Assembly (NCBI GenBank): GCA_945882475.1
Contig: CAMCWJ010000032.1
Location: 1-14,885, forward strand
Reading direction: 5' to 3'
Source of the DNA: Bifidobacterium breve
Lineage (GTDB): Bacteria > Actinomycetota > Actinomycetes > Mycobacteriales > Mycobacteriaceae
DNA length: 14,885 bases
Positions 6,370 through 14,612 of this stretch are shown here, piece by piece; the first letter of the stretch is position 1; the number at the start of each line of letters is the position of its first letter. The position numbers and the translations under genes are program-made. Below the pieces are notes generated by a model. It saw nothing but the letters and a program-made list of their open reading frames with translations. It did not search any database and was not told the DNA's origin.

Positions 6370-7147
6370 ACTTGTTGGCATTGGATGCGGATAGAAACGC
6401 GGGCGGCTCGCCACCGCCGTGCACGGCGAGCGTCGCCCCGCTGACATAGGACGCCGCATCGCAGGCGAGAAATGCTGCCGCCCAACCGATGTCGGCTGGT
6501 TCCGCCAGCCGGCCGAGAGGAACAGTGGCGGCCACCGCGGCCTGGGACGCGCTGTCGCCGTAGAACAATTCGACCTGCTCGGTGGCGACCATGCCCGCCA
6601 CCACCGCGTTGACCCGGACCTTCGGCGCCCATTCCACGGCCAGCGTTGCGGTGAGATTGTCCACTCCGGCCTTGGCTGCGCCGTAGGCGGCGGTGCCCGG
6701 AGAGGGCCGACGCCCGCTGACACTGGAGATCGAGACGATCGAACCACCACTGGCTTGGCCCTGCATGACCGCGTTGGCGGCCTGGGAGACATAGAGCATG
6801 CCGAGCAGATTCAACTCGACGATCTTCTGAAGGAACCTCGGGGATGCCTCGGCGACCGGCGCGTGCGGCGAACCACCGGCGTTGTTCACCACGACGTCGA
6901 GTCGGCCGTGGCGTCCGACGATCGCCTCGATCAGCGCCGCGACGGCGTCGGGATCGCGGACGTCACAGCTGTGGAACTCATACGGCAGCCCCTCGACGGG
7001 TCGGCGGGCGCAGGTGATGACCGTGGCGCCCTGGCTGGCGAACACAGCGCTGATCCCCGCGCCGACACCGCGCACTCCGCCGGTCACCAATACGACGCGA
7101 CCGTCCAGTCCGAGGTTCATTCGGGAACTGTCGGGCACTGGCGTCAC
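6368..7147 (-). CDS. Short-chain dehydrogenase/reductase (Rv3549c type)
   Basis: This classical SDR has 259 residues from the GTG at 7147, or 250 from the ATG at 7120. Numbered from the ATG, the cofactor motif TGGVRGVG is at 13-20, NNAG at 79-82, Ser132/Ser133 lie in VSISSVSG, and YGAAK has Tyr146/Lys150. CARRP after beta2 (no acidic residue, two arginines) suggests NADP preference, unlike its neighbour. I prefer the GTG because a TANNNT -10 element ends six bases before it, giving a leaderless start. It also gives the length I recall for Rv3549c, and the ATG has no Shine-Dalgarno. The ATG remains possible because it yields a compact SDR N-terminus. Its substrate is not established. It is first gene of a two-SDR unit, divergent from echA20 and expected to be repressed by KstR2. 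Confidence 0.85.
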   Translation of the reverse strand: MTPVPDSSRMNLGLDGRVVLVTGGVRGVGAGISAVFASQGATVITCARRPVEGLPYEFHSCDVRDPDAVAALIEAIVGRHGRLDVVVNNAGGSPHAPVAEASPRFLQKIVELNLLGMLYVSQAANAVMQGQASGGSIVSISSVSGRRPSPGTAAYGAAKAGVDNLTATLAVEWAPKVRVNAVVAGMVATEQVELFYGDSASQAAVAATVPLGRLAEPADIGWAAAFLACDAASYVSGATLAVHGGGEPPAFLSASNANK

Positions 7148-7152
7148 TGTGC

Positions 7153-7158
7153 TAGCGT
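7153..7158 (+). promoter_or_regulatory. Putative -10 element of the echA20-ipdABC promoter
   Basis: TAGCGT fits TANNNT. It would place the transcription start near 7165, inside the KstR2 box, with a leader of about 49 bases that carries the AGGAAG ribosome site (7202-7207) for echA20. It overlaps the divergent -10 on the other strand. No good -35 was recognised. Confidence 0.4.
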
Positions 7159-7159
7159 A
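7154..7159 (-). promoter_or_regulatory. Putative -10 element of a leaderless SDR promoter
   Basis: On the minus strand, TACGCT fits TANNNT and is followed by six bases and then GTG at 7147. The same -10 to start-codon spacing is seen at fadA5. The KstR2 palindrome lies immediately upstream, in the -10/-35 spacer, where binding would block this promoter. Confidence 0.45.
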
Positions 7160-7162
7160 CCA

Positions 7163-7176
7163 AGCAAGTGCTTGCT
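7163..7176. promoter_or_regulatory. KstR2-type operator between the SDR genes and echA20
   Basis: AgCAAGtgCTTGcT matches the published KstR2 consensus AnCAAGnnCTTGnT at every fixed position. The palindrome extends to 7-base arms (AAGCAAG and CTTGCTT, 7162-7177). It is flanked by TACC (7158-7161) and GGTA (7179-7182), which pair with a one-base offset. The site sits between the divergent starts of the Rv3549c-type SDR and echA20, and overlaps or adjoins both proposed promoters. One repressor dimer pair could therefore control both units. HIP-CoA is the known ligand that releases KstR2. Its repressor is encoded 6 kb away in the same window. Confidence 0.9.
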
Positions 7177-7213
7177 TAGGTACTGCTGGTATCCGCCCGT
7201 CAGGAAGTTCCCC

Positions 7214-7965
7214 ATGACGATCACCTCCCGCACCGTCGAACCCGGCATCGTCGCGGTCACTGTCGACTACCCGCCGGTCAACGCGATCCCCTCTCGTGGC
7301 TGGTTCGAACTGGCCGACACCATCACCGCGGCCGGCCGCGACATGGCCACCCACGTCGTGATCCTGCGCGCCGAGGGCCGGGGATTCAACGCCGGAGTCG
7401 ACATCAAGGAGATGCAGCAGACCGAGGGCTTCGGCGCACTGATCGACGCCAACCGCGGCTGCTTCGCAGCGTTCAAAGCCGTGTACGAGTGCGAGGTCCC
7501 GGTAGTGGCGGCGGTCAACGGATTCTGCGTGGGCGGCGGCATCGGACTGGTCGGCAATGCCGACGTGATCGTTGCCTCCGACGACGCGGTGTTCGGGTTG
7601 CCCGAGGTCGAACGCGGGGCTCTCGGCGCGGCGACCCATCTATCTCGCCTTGTCCCGCAACACATGATGCGGCGGTTGTTCTTCACCGCCGCCACCGTGG
7701 ACGCCGCCACCCTGCACCACTTCGGCTCGGTGCACGAGGTGGTAGCACGGGCCGATCTCGACGAAGCGGCGCTACGGGTGGCCCGCGATATCGCCATCAA
7801 GGACACCCGGGTGATCCGCGCCGCCAAGGAGGCGCTGAACCTCATCGACGTTCAGCGCGTGAACTCCAGTTACCGGATGGAGCAGGGCTTCACCTTCGAG
7901 TTGAACCTCTCCGGTGTCTCCGACGAGCACCGTGATGCCTTCGCCGGCACGAAGAAGGCGAAGTA

Positions 7966-7966
<1 letters not shown>
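7214..7966 (+). CDS. echA20: EchA20, crotonase-fold ring D hydrolase (HIEC-CoA hydrolase)
   Basis: This 250-residue enoyl-CoA hydratase/isomerase family member corresponds to Rv3550 EchA20. That enzyme hydrolytically opens steroid ring D of the bicyclic HIEC-CoA intermediate to give the monocyclic COCHEA-CoA. Crotonase landmarks are GFNAGVDIKEM (57-67), which gives the first oxyanion NH, and GFCVGGGIGL (103-112), which gives the second. FGLPEVERGALGAA (127-140) follows, with Glu131 and Glu133 near the usual catalytic position. The ATG at 7214 has AGGAAG six bases upstream. The frame stays open far upstream, across the antisense SDR gene, but only this start gives a family-length protein. It is first in an overlapping operon with ipdA, ipdB and ipdC; its TAG shares a base with the GTG of ipdA. 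Confidence 0.93.
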
Positions 7967-8858
<892 letters not shown>

Positions 8859-8862
<4 letters not shown>

Positions 8863-9632
8863 TCCAAGTGAGCCGAGCGGAAGTGTGCGTCATCGCCTGC
8901 GCGGAGTTGTTCCGCGACGCCGGCGAGATCATGGTCAGTCCGATGACCACCATCGTGTCGGTCGGAGCCCGCCTGGCCCGGCTGACGTTTTCCCCCGACA
9001 TCCTGCTGACCGACGGCGAGGCACGCCTCCTCGCCGATACTCCGGCGATCGGCGCCACGGGCGCTATCGAGGGCTGGATGCCGTTCGGCCGGGTCTTCGA
9101 GACCCTGGCCTGGGGTCGCCGGCATGTCGTGATGGGCGCCAACCAGATCGACCGGTACGGCAACCAGAACCTGTCGGCCTTCGGACCGCTGCAGCACCCG
9201 ACCCGACAGATGTTCGGCGTTCGCGGCGCACCCGGCAACACCATCAACCACGCCACCAGTTACTGGGTCGGCAACCACTCCAAGCGGGTGTTCTGCGATT
9301 CCGTCGACATCGTCTCCGGGATCGGTTGGGACAAAGTCGATTCGGATAACCCCGCGTACCGCTTCGCCAACATCTACCGGGTGGTGAGCAACCTCGGGGT
9401 GTTCGACTTCGGCGGGCCCGACCACACCATGCGGGCGCTATCCCTGCACCCAGGGGTGGATCCCGGGGACGTCGCGGCCAACACCTCTTTCGAGGTGGCC
9501 GGCCTTGATAAGGCACCGCCCACCCGGCTGGCCACCGGGGATGAACTCGCGTTGATCCGCGAGCGGATCGACCCGAAAGGGTTGCGCGACAAGGAAGTCA
9601 CGTTGCCCGCCGACAAGGGAGGAAAAGCATGA
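8859..9632 (+). CDS. ipdB: COCHEA-CoA hydrolase subunit beta IpdB
   Basis: This 257-residue class I CoA-transferase beta-type protein matches IpdB (Rv3552), the partner of IpdA in opening the last carbon ring. VMGANQIDRYGNQNLSAFG (91-109) and VRGAPGNTINH (121-131) are the beta-subunit signature loops. FCDSVDIVSGIG (145-156) is the conserved strand-turn before the C-terminal region. Its start ATGA overlaps the ipdA stop by four bases, so the two subunits are probably made in equal amounts. The C-terminus ends in a short charged tail (ADKGGKA). Loss of ipdAB in mycobacteria and rhodococci is known to poison cells grown on cholesterol through CoA sequestration, so this gene is expected to be essential on steroid. 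Confidence 0.93.
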
Positions 9633-10696
9633 GGATCCACACCCCGCTGACCCGGCTACTGGGTATCGAACATCCGGTGGTCCAAACCGGGATGGGTTGG
9701 GTGGCCGGAGCCCGGCTGGTCTCCGCCACCGCGAACGCCGGCGGGCTGGGCATCCTGGCCGCAGCCACCATGACCATCGACGAACTCGCGACCGCGATCG
9801 CCAAGGTGAAGTCCGCGACCGACCGGCCGTTCGGGGTCAACATGCGAGCCGACGCCGCCGACGCGGGAGACCGCGTCGAATTGCTGATCCGTGAGGGCGT
9901 CAAAGTGGCCTCGTTCGCGTTGGCACCCAAGCAGGAACTCATCGCCCAGCTCAAGGAAGCCGGCTCGGTGGTGATCCCGTCCATCGGCGCCGCAAAGCAC
10001 GCCCGCAAGGTGGCCGCGTGGGGCGCCGACGCGGTGATCGTGCAGGGCGGTGAGGGCGGCGGACATACCGGCCCGGTCGCCACCACGCTGCTACTGCCCT
10101 CGGTCCTCGACGCACTGGACGGCACCGACATCCCGGTGGTGGCCGCCGGCGGGTTCTTCGACGGCCGTGGCCTGGCCGCCGCGTTGTCCTATGGTGCGGC
10201 CGGCGTCGCGATGGGAACCCGGTTCCTACTCACCGTTGAGTCGACTGTTCCGGAGGCGGTGAAGCAGCGCTACCTCGAGACCGGTTTGGACGGAACGATC
10301 GTCTCCACCCGTGTCGACGGCATGCCGCACCGCGTACTGCGTACCGGCCTAGTGGAGAAGCTCGAAAGCGGTTCGCGAGTGCGGGGTTTCACCGCGGCGA
10401 TGATCAATGCGGCCAAGTTCAAGAAGATGTCGCAGATGTCGTGGGCGGGGATTCTCCGCGACGGCCTGGCCATGCGGCACGGCAAGGACCTGACCTGGTC
10501 GCAGTTGGTGATGGCGGCCAACACCCCGATGCTGCTCAAAGCCGGGCTAGTCGACGGTGACACCGGCGCCGGCGTACTGGCCTCCGGCCAGGCCACCGGC
10601 ATCATCGAGGATCTGCCTACCTGCGCTCAACTCATCGACGGCATCGTCAGCGAGGCCATCAAGCACCTTCAGGCCGCCGGCGCCCTCATCGACTGA
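9629..10696 (+). CDS. ipdC: IpdC, FMN-dependent steroid ring oxidoreductase (nitronate monooxygenase family)
   Basis: This 355-residue protein is the length of M. tuberculosis IpdC (Rv3553). It has the TIM-barrel signatures of the NPD/2-nitropropane dioxygenase family: VVQTGMGWVAG (17-27), VQGGEGGGHTG (138-148, with His146 where NMO enzymes keep a histidine), AAGGFFDGRG (172-181) and GVAMGTRF (192-199) for FMN phosphate binding. It is not expected to act on nitronates. In the HIP pathway IpdC is proposed to desaturate the ring C hydroxy-acyl-CoA (5-OH-HIC-CoA) before IpdF and EchA20 act; I give that role from memory with moderate certainty. ATGA couples it to ipdB. Its 3' end overlaps the convergent hydrolase gene by 28 bp, and no separate terminator is seen. 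Confidence 0.92.
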   Translation: MRIHTPLTRLLGIEHPVVQTGMGWVAGARLVSATANAGGLGILAAATMTIDELATAIAKVKSATDRPFGVNMRADAADAGDRVELLIREGVKVASFALAPKQELIAQLKEAGSVVIPSIGAAKHARKVAAWGADAVIVQGGEGGGHTGPVATTLLLPSVLDALDGTDIPVVAAGGFFDGRGLAAALSYGAAGVAMGTRFLLTVESTVPEAVKQRYLETGLDGTIVSTRVDGMPHRVLRTGLVEKLESGSRVRGFTAAMINAAKFKKMSQMSWAGILRDGLAMRHGKDLTWSQLVMAANTPMLLKAGLVDGDTGAGVLASGQATGIIEDLPTCAQLIDGIVSEAIKHLQAAGALID

Positions 10697-12039
10697 GTTC
10701 CCCTGACCGCTTGGGCTGGCGATTTATCGGCCCGAACCCGTTGCTTCGCGCCGTGCGCGGCAGGACCATGGGCGGCACCGTGCGCCGCAGCGGCAATCGG
10801 TTTACCCACGTTCGCGGTTCGCGCGGTGGCAACCGTACGCGCCGGCCGGTTGCGCACGGACCCACCGGTAGCGCGCGCCGCGACGGGCGGTGCTACCTCC
10901 GGTTGGCCGCCGATCACCGTCGCGGCGTCGCGGATGCCCTGGCCGATAGCGTCGGCCAGATCGACGGTGAGGTCGATCGGATTGACACGCGGGAACAGTC
11001 GCAACGGCGCGGGCTGGCCGTAGGGTAGCGAACGGTCGTAGCCGGTCTCGATGAGCACCCGCAGCGCGGGTTGGATCAGGGCGATCACCGGGTTCGTGAG
11101 GAACTCGGTGTGGGTGAAGGCCCCGAATTCCCGAAGGGGTTGCAGCAGAGGCAGATCCGATGTCGGGATCAGCACATAGGTGGTGTCGCTGCCGGGAGTC
11201 CGCTGCCGATTTGCCGGATCCGCGATCGCAGCGGCCAACTCGTCGGGCGTCAGTCCGTTCGGGAGCCCGTTGGGGTCGCGACTGTTCGGCGCCAGGTAGC
11301 CACCGTGGATGTACCAGAAACCGGCTGTCGCGTTGAGAACGGCGAGCAGGTTGACCGGGTACAGCGGGAAGTCGGCGACACCGTCGTATTGGAAGGCGAC
11401 GTCGACGGTCGACATGGCGGTGTCGGTGGGAGTCGGTTGGCCGAACGTGGCGCCGAGGATGGGGACGGTGCCGAAGGCCGCCAGTCGCTCGAACAATCCA
11501 CCGTTGGGCCGGTTGGGATTTCCGATCAGGACGAAGTTGATGTTGGCCTGATCGTCGGCGGGCAGCTTACTCAACTGAGACTTCGCGATGCTGGCCACCG
11601 TGGCGCCTTGCGAGTAGCCGAACACCACGACCGGACTTTGCGCACTCGGGTTGTGAGGTCCGACCAGATCGCTGGTCAGTTGGGCCACACCGCTGGCCAC
11701 CGACTCGTCCAGCATCGCGCCGGTCAGCCCACCCCAGTCCTCCCACGGAAACGGCCAGAACAGGGCGATGTAGGGCACCGGTTCGGGGGTGCACACGTTC
11801 GCGCACGACTCGGTTGTCGGTTCGATGTAGTAGCCGACGGCGTTCTCCATGTAGCCCGGCACGGTCGCGGGGTTGGGCACCGTCGTGCCGGGAACGATCA
11901 GCGCGGTCGCGGTGAGGGTGACCGCGGCGGTAACGGTGGCGGTGAGTGTCGCCGCAGCCGTCCACAGCGCGGCAAGAACCGCGAGCACCGCACTTCGAAT
12001 GACGCTCCCGGCTACAGCCGCACTTCGAATGATGCTCAC
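10669..12039 (-). CDS. PE-PPE-domain serine hydrolase, secreted or membrane-anchored
   Basis: This 456-residue protein has an N-terminal hydrophobic Ala/Leu/Val/Thr segment (about 8-48) that looks like a signal peptide or anchor. A PE-PPE (PF08237-like) alpha/beta-hydrolase domain follows (about 48-345). VVVFGYSQGATVAS carries the nucleophile Ser143 in GYSQG. Asp219 or Asp223 (YDGVADFP) and His245 (YIHGGYL) are likely partners, and Cys79/Cys83 could form a disulfide. The last 70 residues are low-complexity, Ala-rich and basic. No PE or PPE N-terminal domain is present. Esterase or lipase activity is known for this domain; the substrate is not known. The GTG start lies three bases after the fadA6 stop, so it probably ends the kstR2-fadA6 operon. 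The start is uncertain because the first 20 codons contain a tandem repeat. M. tuberculosis has Rv3555c/fdxB around this position, as I recall. Confidence 0.85.
   Translation of the reverse strand: MSIIRSAAVAGSVIRSAVLAVLAALWTAAATLTATVTAAVTLTATALIVPGTTVPNPATVPGYMENAVGYYIEPTTESCANVCTPEPVPYIALFWPFPWEDWGGLTGAMLDESVASGVAQLTSDLVGPHNPSAQSPVVVFGYSQGATVASIAKSQLSKLPADDQANINFVLIGNPNRPNGGLFERLAAFGTVPILGATFGQPTPTDTAMSTVDVAFQYDGVADFPLYPVNLLAVLNATAGFWYIHGGYLAPNSRDPNGLPNGLTPDELAAAIADPANRQRTPGSDTTYVLIPTSDLPLLQPLREFGAFTHTEFLTNPVIALIQPALRVLIETGYDRSLPYGQPAPLRLFPRVNPIDLTVDLADAIGQGIRDAATVIGGQPEVAPPVAARATGGSVRNRPARTVATARTANVGKPIAAAAHGAAHGPAAHGAKQRVRADKSPAQAVRGTQSMRAPAA
11988..12032. repeat. 30-bp-period tandem repeat in the hydrolase leader
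   Basis: The 15-mer CCGCACTTCGAATGA occurs at 11988-12002 and again at 12018-12032, exactly 30 bp apart, with further similarity in the flanking bases. It encodes two copies of an SxIRSA motif at residues 2-7 and 12-17 of the PE-PPE hydrolase. The duplication is in frame (10 residues) and lengthens the n-region before the hydrophobic segment. Confidence 0.85.
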
Positions 12040-12042
12040 GGC

Positions 12043-13191
12043 CTAAAGCCGCTCGATGATCGTGACGTTCGCCGTGCCACCGCCCTCGCACATGGTCTGC
12101 AGGCCGTAGCGTCCGCCGGAGCGCTCGAGTTCGTTGAGCATGGTGGCGAAAAGCTTAGCGCCGGTCGCACCCAGCGGATGTCCGAGCGCGATCGCGCCAC
12201 CGTTGGGGTTGACCTTCGCCGGATCGGCCATGGTTTCCTTGATCCAGGCCAGCACGACGGGCGCGAAGGCCTCGTTGATCTCCACGACGTCGATGTCGTC
12301 GATCGTCAGACCGGTCTTCTCCAGCGCGTAGCGGGTCGCCGGGATGGGTCCGGTCAGCATCCGGACCGGGTCGGCACCGCGGGTGCTGATGTGGTGGATG
12401 CGGGCCCGCGGCGTGAGTCCATGGTCCTTGACGGCCTTCTCGGAGGCCAGCAGTACCGCGCTGGCGCCGTCGCTGATCTGGCTGGCCACCGCAGCGGTCA
12501 TCCGGCCCCCCTCGCTGAGGGTGGTCAGGCCGGCCATCTTCTCCAGTGACGTCTCGCGCGGAGTCTCGTCGACGGCGAATCCGTCGACACCGATGATCTC
12601 GTTCTCGAAGTGCCCGGACCGGATCGCGGCCAACGCCCGTTCGTGACTGGCGAGTGCGAAGCGTTCCATGTCGTCGCGGGAGATGTCCCACTGCTCGGCG
12701 ATCATCTCCGCGCCCCGGAACTGCGAAATCTCCTGATCGCCATAGCGTTCCAGCCAGAACTTGGACTCGCTGGTCGGCGTGGTAAACCCGAACTGAGCGC
12801 CGACGACCATCGCCGACGAGATCGGAATCTGGCTCATGTTCTGCATCCCACCGGCCAGGATCACATCGGCGGTGCCAGCCATGATCGCCTGTGCGCCAAA
12901 GGAAATCGCCTGCTGGCTCGATCCGCACTGACGGTCGACGGTGACGCCGGGCACCTCCTCCGGGTAGCCCGCCGCAAGCCAGGTCAGCCGGCCGATGTTG
13001 CCGGCTTGTCCACCAACCGCGTCGACACAACCCACGATCGCGTCGTCGACGGCGGCCGGATCGACGTCGTTGCGGTCGAAGATGCCGCGGAACGCGTGTA
13101 CCCCCAGGTCGATCGGGTGGACACCGGACAGCGAGCCGTTGCGCTTGCCGACGGCGGTGCGAACCGCGTCGATGATGTACGCCTCGGGCAT
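12043..13191 (-). CDS. fadA6: Thiolase FadA6, steroid ring catabolism
   Basis: This 382-residue type II thiolase matches FadA6 (Rv3556c). FadA6 acts in the last stage of ring C/D degradation, releasing acetyl-CoA from the beta-ketoacyl-CoA formed after IpdAB ring opening. The nucleophile is Cys89 in VDRQCGSSQQA. NEAF is at 306-309, His338 lies in GHPLG and Cys368 in MCEGGG. I chose the ATG at 13191 (MPEAYIIDAVRTAVGK) instead of the in-frame start at 13257. It gives the canonical thiolase N-terminus and has GAGGAGA seven bases upstream, while the longer form would start inside kstR2. It lies 37 bp downstream of kstR2 and three bases upstream of the hydrolase gene. The gap before it contains no KstR2 box, so it is expected to be transcribed from further upstream. 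Confidence 0.94.
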   Translation of the reverse strand: MPEAYIIDAVRTAVGKRNGSLSGVHPIDLGVHAFRGIFDRNDVDPAAVDDAIVGCVDAVGGQAGNIGRLTWLAAGYPEEVPGVTVDRQCGSSQQAISFGAQAIMAGTADVILAGGMQNMSQIPISSAMVVGAQFGFTTPTSESKFWLERYGDQEISQFRGAEMIAEQWDISRDDMERFALASHERALAAIRSGHFENEIIGVDGFAVDETPRETSLEKMAGLTTLSEGGRMTAAVASQISDGASAVLLASEKAVKDHGLTPRARIHHISTRGADPVRMLTGPIPATRYALEKTGLTIDDIDVVEINEAFAPVVLAWIKETMADPAKVNPNGGAIALGHPLGATGAKLFATMLNELERSGGRYGLQTMCEGGGTANVTIIERL

Positions 13192-13198
13192 GTGTGGA

Positions 13199-13205
13199 TC
13201 TCCTC
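13199..13205 (-). promoter_or_regulatory. Ribosome binding site of fadA6
   Basis: GAGGAGA on the minus strand lies seven bases before the ATG at 13191. It decides this start over the longer in-frame alternative at 13257. Confidence 0.7.
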
Positions 13206-13228
13206 GGTAGTGGTGATTGAGTTGGTTG

Positions 13229-13825
13229 TCAGTCCGCGGCGATTCCGCCGAGAACAATCGCCAGGTATTGCCTACCCACCTGCTCGGCCGTCAGTGGACC
13301 GCCGGGCTGATACCAGCGCACCGACACCCAGGTGGTGTCGCGGATGAACCGGTAGACCAGGTCGACGTTGATGTCGGACTGGAAGTACCCCGCGGCGATG
13401 CCCTCATTGAGGACATCCACCCACATGGTGCGCTGCCGCCGGTTCAGTTCGTCGACATAGGAGAACCGCTGGTGGGCGGAGAGCCGCTTGGCCTCGTCCT
13501 GATAGATGACGACCTCGGCATGGTGATCCTCGATCGCGTCGAAGGATGCCATGAACAATCCCTTGAACCGCTCAAGCGGATTGGGCTCGGTATCGATGAT
13601 GTGCTGATAGCGGGCGAAGAGCCAGTCGAGAAAACTTCGCAGCACCTCATCGACCATCTCCTCCTTGGAGGCGAAGTGATGGTAGAGACTGCCCGACAGG
13701 ATCCCGGCGGCGTCGGCGATGTCGCGCACCGTGGTGGCCCGCAAACCCCGTTCGGCGAACATCGCGGCCGCGAGGTCGAGCAGCTCCTCACGGCGGGTTG
13801 CCGGCGGTGGGGTCGCAGGTGTCAT
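13229..13825 (-). CDS. kstR2: TetR-family repressor KstR2
   Basis: This 198-residue TetR regulator is nearly identical in its N-terminal half to M. tuberculosis KstR2 (Rv3557c) as I remember it. KstR2 represses the HIP (ring C/D) genes and is released by HIP-CoA. The helix-turn-helix is TTVRDIADAAGILSGSLYHHF (31-51), including the invariant SLYHHF recognition helix. The ligand domain has IRDTTWVSVR (161-170), where Arg162, Trp166 and Arg170 coincide with residues I recall as important for HIP-CoA or DNA response. The start ATG overlaps the ipdF stop (ATGA), so the repressor is translationally coupled to a pathway enzyme and shares its operon. This makes it self-regulated if the upstream promoter has a KstR2 box. 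That promoter is outside the window. A perfect box is present at 7163-7176. Confidence 0.94.
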   Translation of the reverse strand: MTPATPPPATRREELLDLAAAMFAERGLRATTVRDIADAAGILSGSLYHHFASKEEMVDEVLRSFLDWLFARYQHIIDTEPNPLERFKGLFMASFDAIEDHHAEVVIYQDEAKRLSAHQRFSYVDELNRRQRTMWVDVLNEGIAAGYFQSDINVDLVYRFIRDTTWVSVRWYQPGGPLTAEQVGRQYLAIVLGGIAAD

Positions 13826-14610
13826 GGATGCTGGCTCGACACCGATATCACTTCGCCGGTGAGATAACTGGAGTAGTCACTGGCGAGGAACGCGATCGTG
13901 GCGGCGATCTCCCACGGCTCGGCGGCCCGGCCGAAGGCCTCTCCTTCGGAGAGCCGGTCGAGAAGTTCGGTGGAACTGGTCTTCTCCAGGAACTTGTGCC
14001 GCGCGATGCTCGGCGACACGGCGTTGATCCGCACCCCAAAGTCCACCGCTTCGATTGCGCTGCAACGGGTCAGCGCCATCACGCCGGCCTTCGCCGCGGC
14101 GTAGTGCGACTGCGAATGCTGTGCCCGCCAACCGAGCACGCTGGCATTGTTGATGATCGCACCGCCGTGGCCCGCCGCGCGGAAGTAGCCCAGCGCCGCG
14201 CGGGTGGCCCGCATCACCGAGGTGAGCGTGACGTTGAGGACACGGTCCCACTCATCGTCGGTCATCTCGACTACCGGCGTCTGCCCACCGAGTCCGGCGT
14301 TGTTGACCAGAACGTCGAGTCGGCCCAACCGGTCCGCCGTCGTTGCGATCAGCGCGTCGACCTGGGCGGTAGAGGTGACGTCGCACACCGCGCTCTCCAC
14401 CCGGCCAAGTCCCAACGCGGACAGCTGGTCCCTGGTCTCACCGAGTCGGCGTTCATGGTGATCGGAGATCATCACGTCGGCACCCTCGGCAAGTGCCCGG
14501 CGCGCGGTAGCCGAGCCGATCCCGGTGCCCGCCGCGGCCGTCACCACGACGACCTTGCCGGTGAGCAGACCATGTCCCTCGATCTCCGCGGGTGTGACCG
14601 CCAGCGACAC
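13822..14610 (-). CDS. ipdF: IpdF, SDR dehydrogenase of the HIP ring C/D pathway
   Basis: This 262-residue SDR is the length of Rv3559c. IpdF is assigned to oxidation of the ring C hydroxyl of the 5-hydroxy HIP-derived CoA ester, giving the ketone that EchA20 then cleaves. The cofactor motif is TAAAGTGIG (24-32), a variant of TGxxxGxG. ISDHHE after beta2 (Asp50) favours NAD. NNAG is at 103-106, Ser157 lies in NNASVLGW, and Tyr170/Lys174 form YAAAK. Two adjacent GTG codons (14613 and 14610) can start it. I chose 14610 because AGGGG is six bases upstream and the resulting length fits the family. The fadE30 TAG ends at the first GTG, so the genes abut. The ATGA at its end couples it to kstR2. 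Confidence 0.92.
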   Translation of the reverse strand: MSLAVTPAEIEGHGLLTGKVVVVTAAAGTGIGSATARRALAEGADVMISDHHERRLGETRDQLSALGLGRVESAVCDVTSTAQVDALIATTADRLGRLDVLVNNAGLGGQTPVVEMTDDEWDRVLNVTLTSVMRATRAALGYFRAAGHGGAIINNASVLGWRAQHSQSHYAAAKAGVMALTRCSAIEAVDFGVRINAVSPSIARHKFLEKTSSTELLDRLSEGEAFGRAAEPWEIAATIAFLASDYSSYLTGEVISVSSQHP

Positions 14611-14612
14611 CA

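Noticed and set aside
6419..7213. Upstream extension of the echA20 frame across the SDR gene
   Set aside because: The frame is open, but it runs antisense to a complete SDR and over the KstR2 operator. The ATG at 7214 has a ribosome site and gives the family length.
11071..12549. 492-codon plus-strand open frame across the hydrolase and fadA6
   Set aside because: It spans two well-supported minus-strand genes and shows no domain, so it is a coding shadow.
13192..13228. Possible KstR2 box in the kstR2-fadA6 gap
   Set aside because: No CAAGnnCTTG-like palindrome is present; the gap holds only the fadA6 ribosome site.
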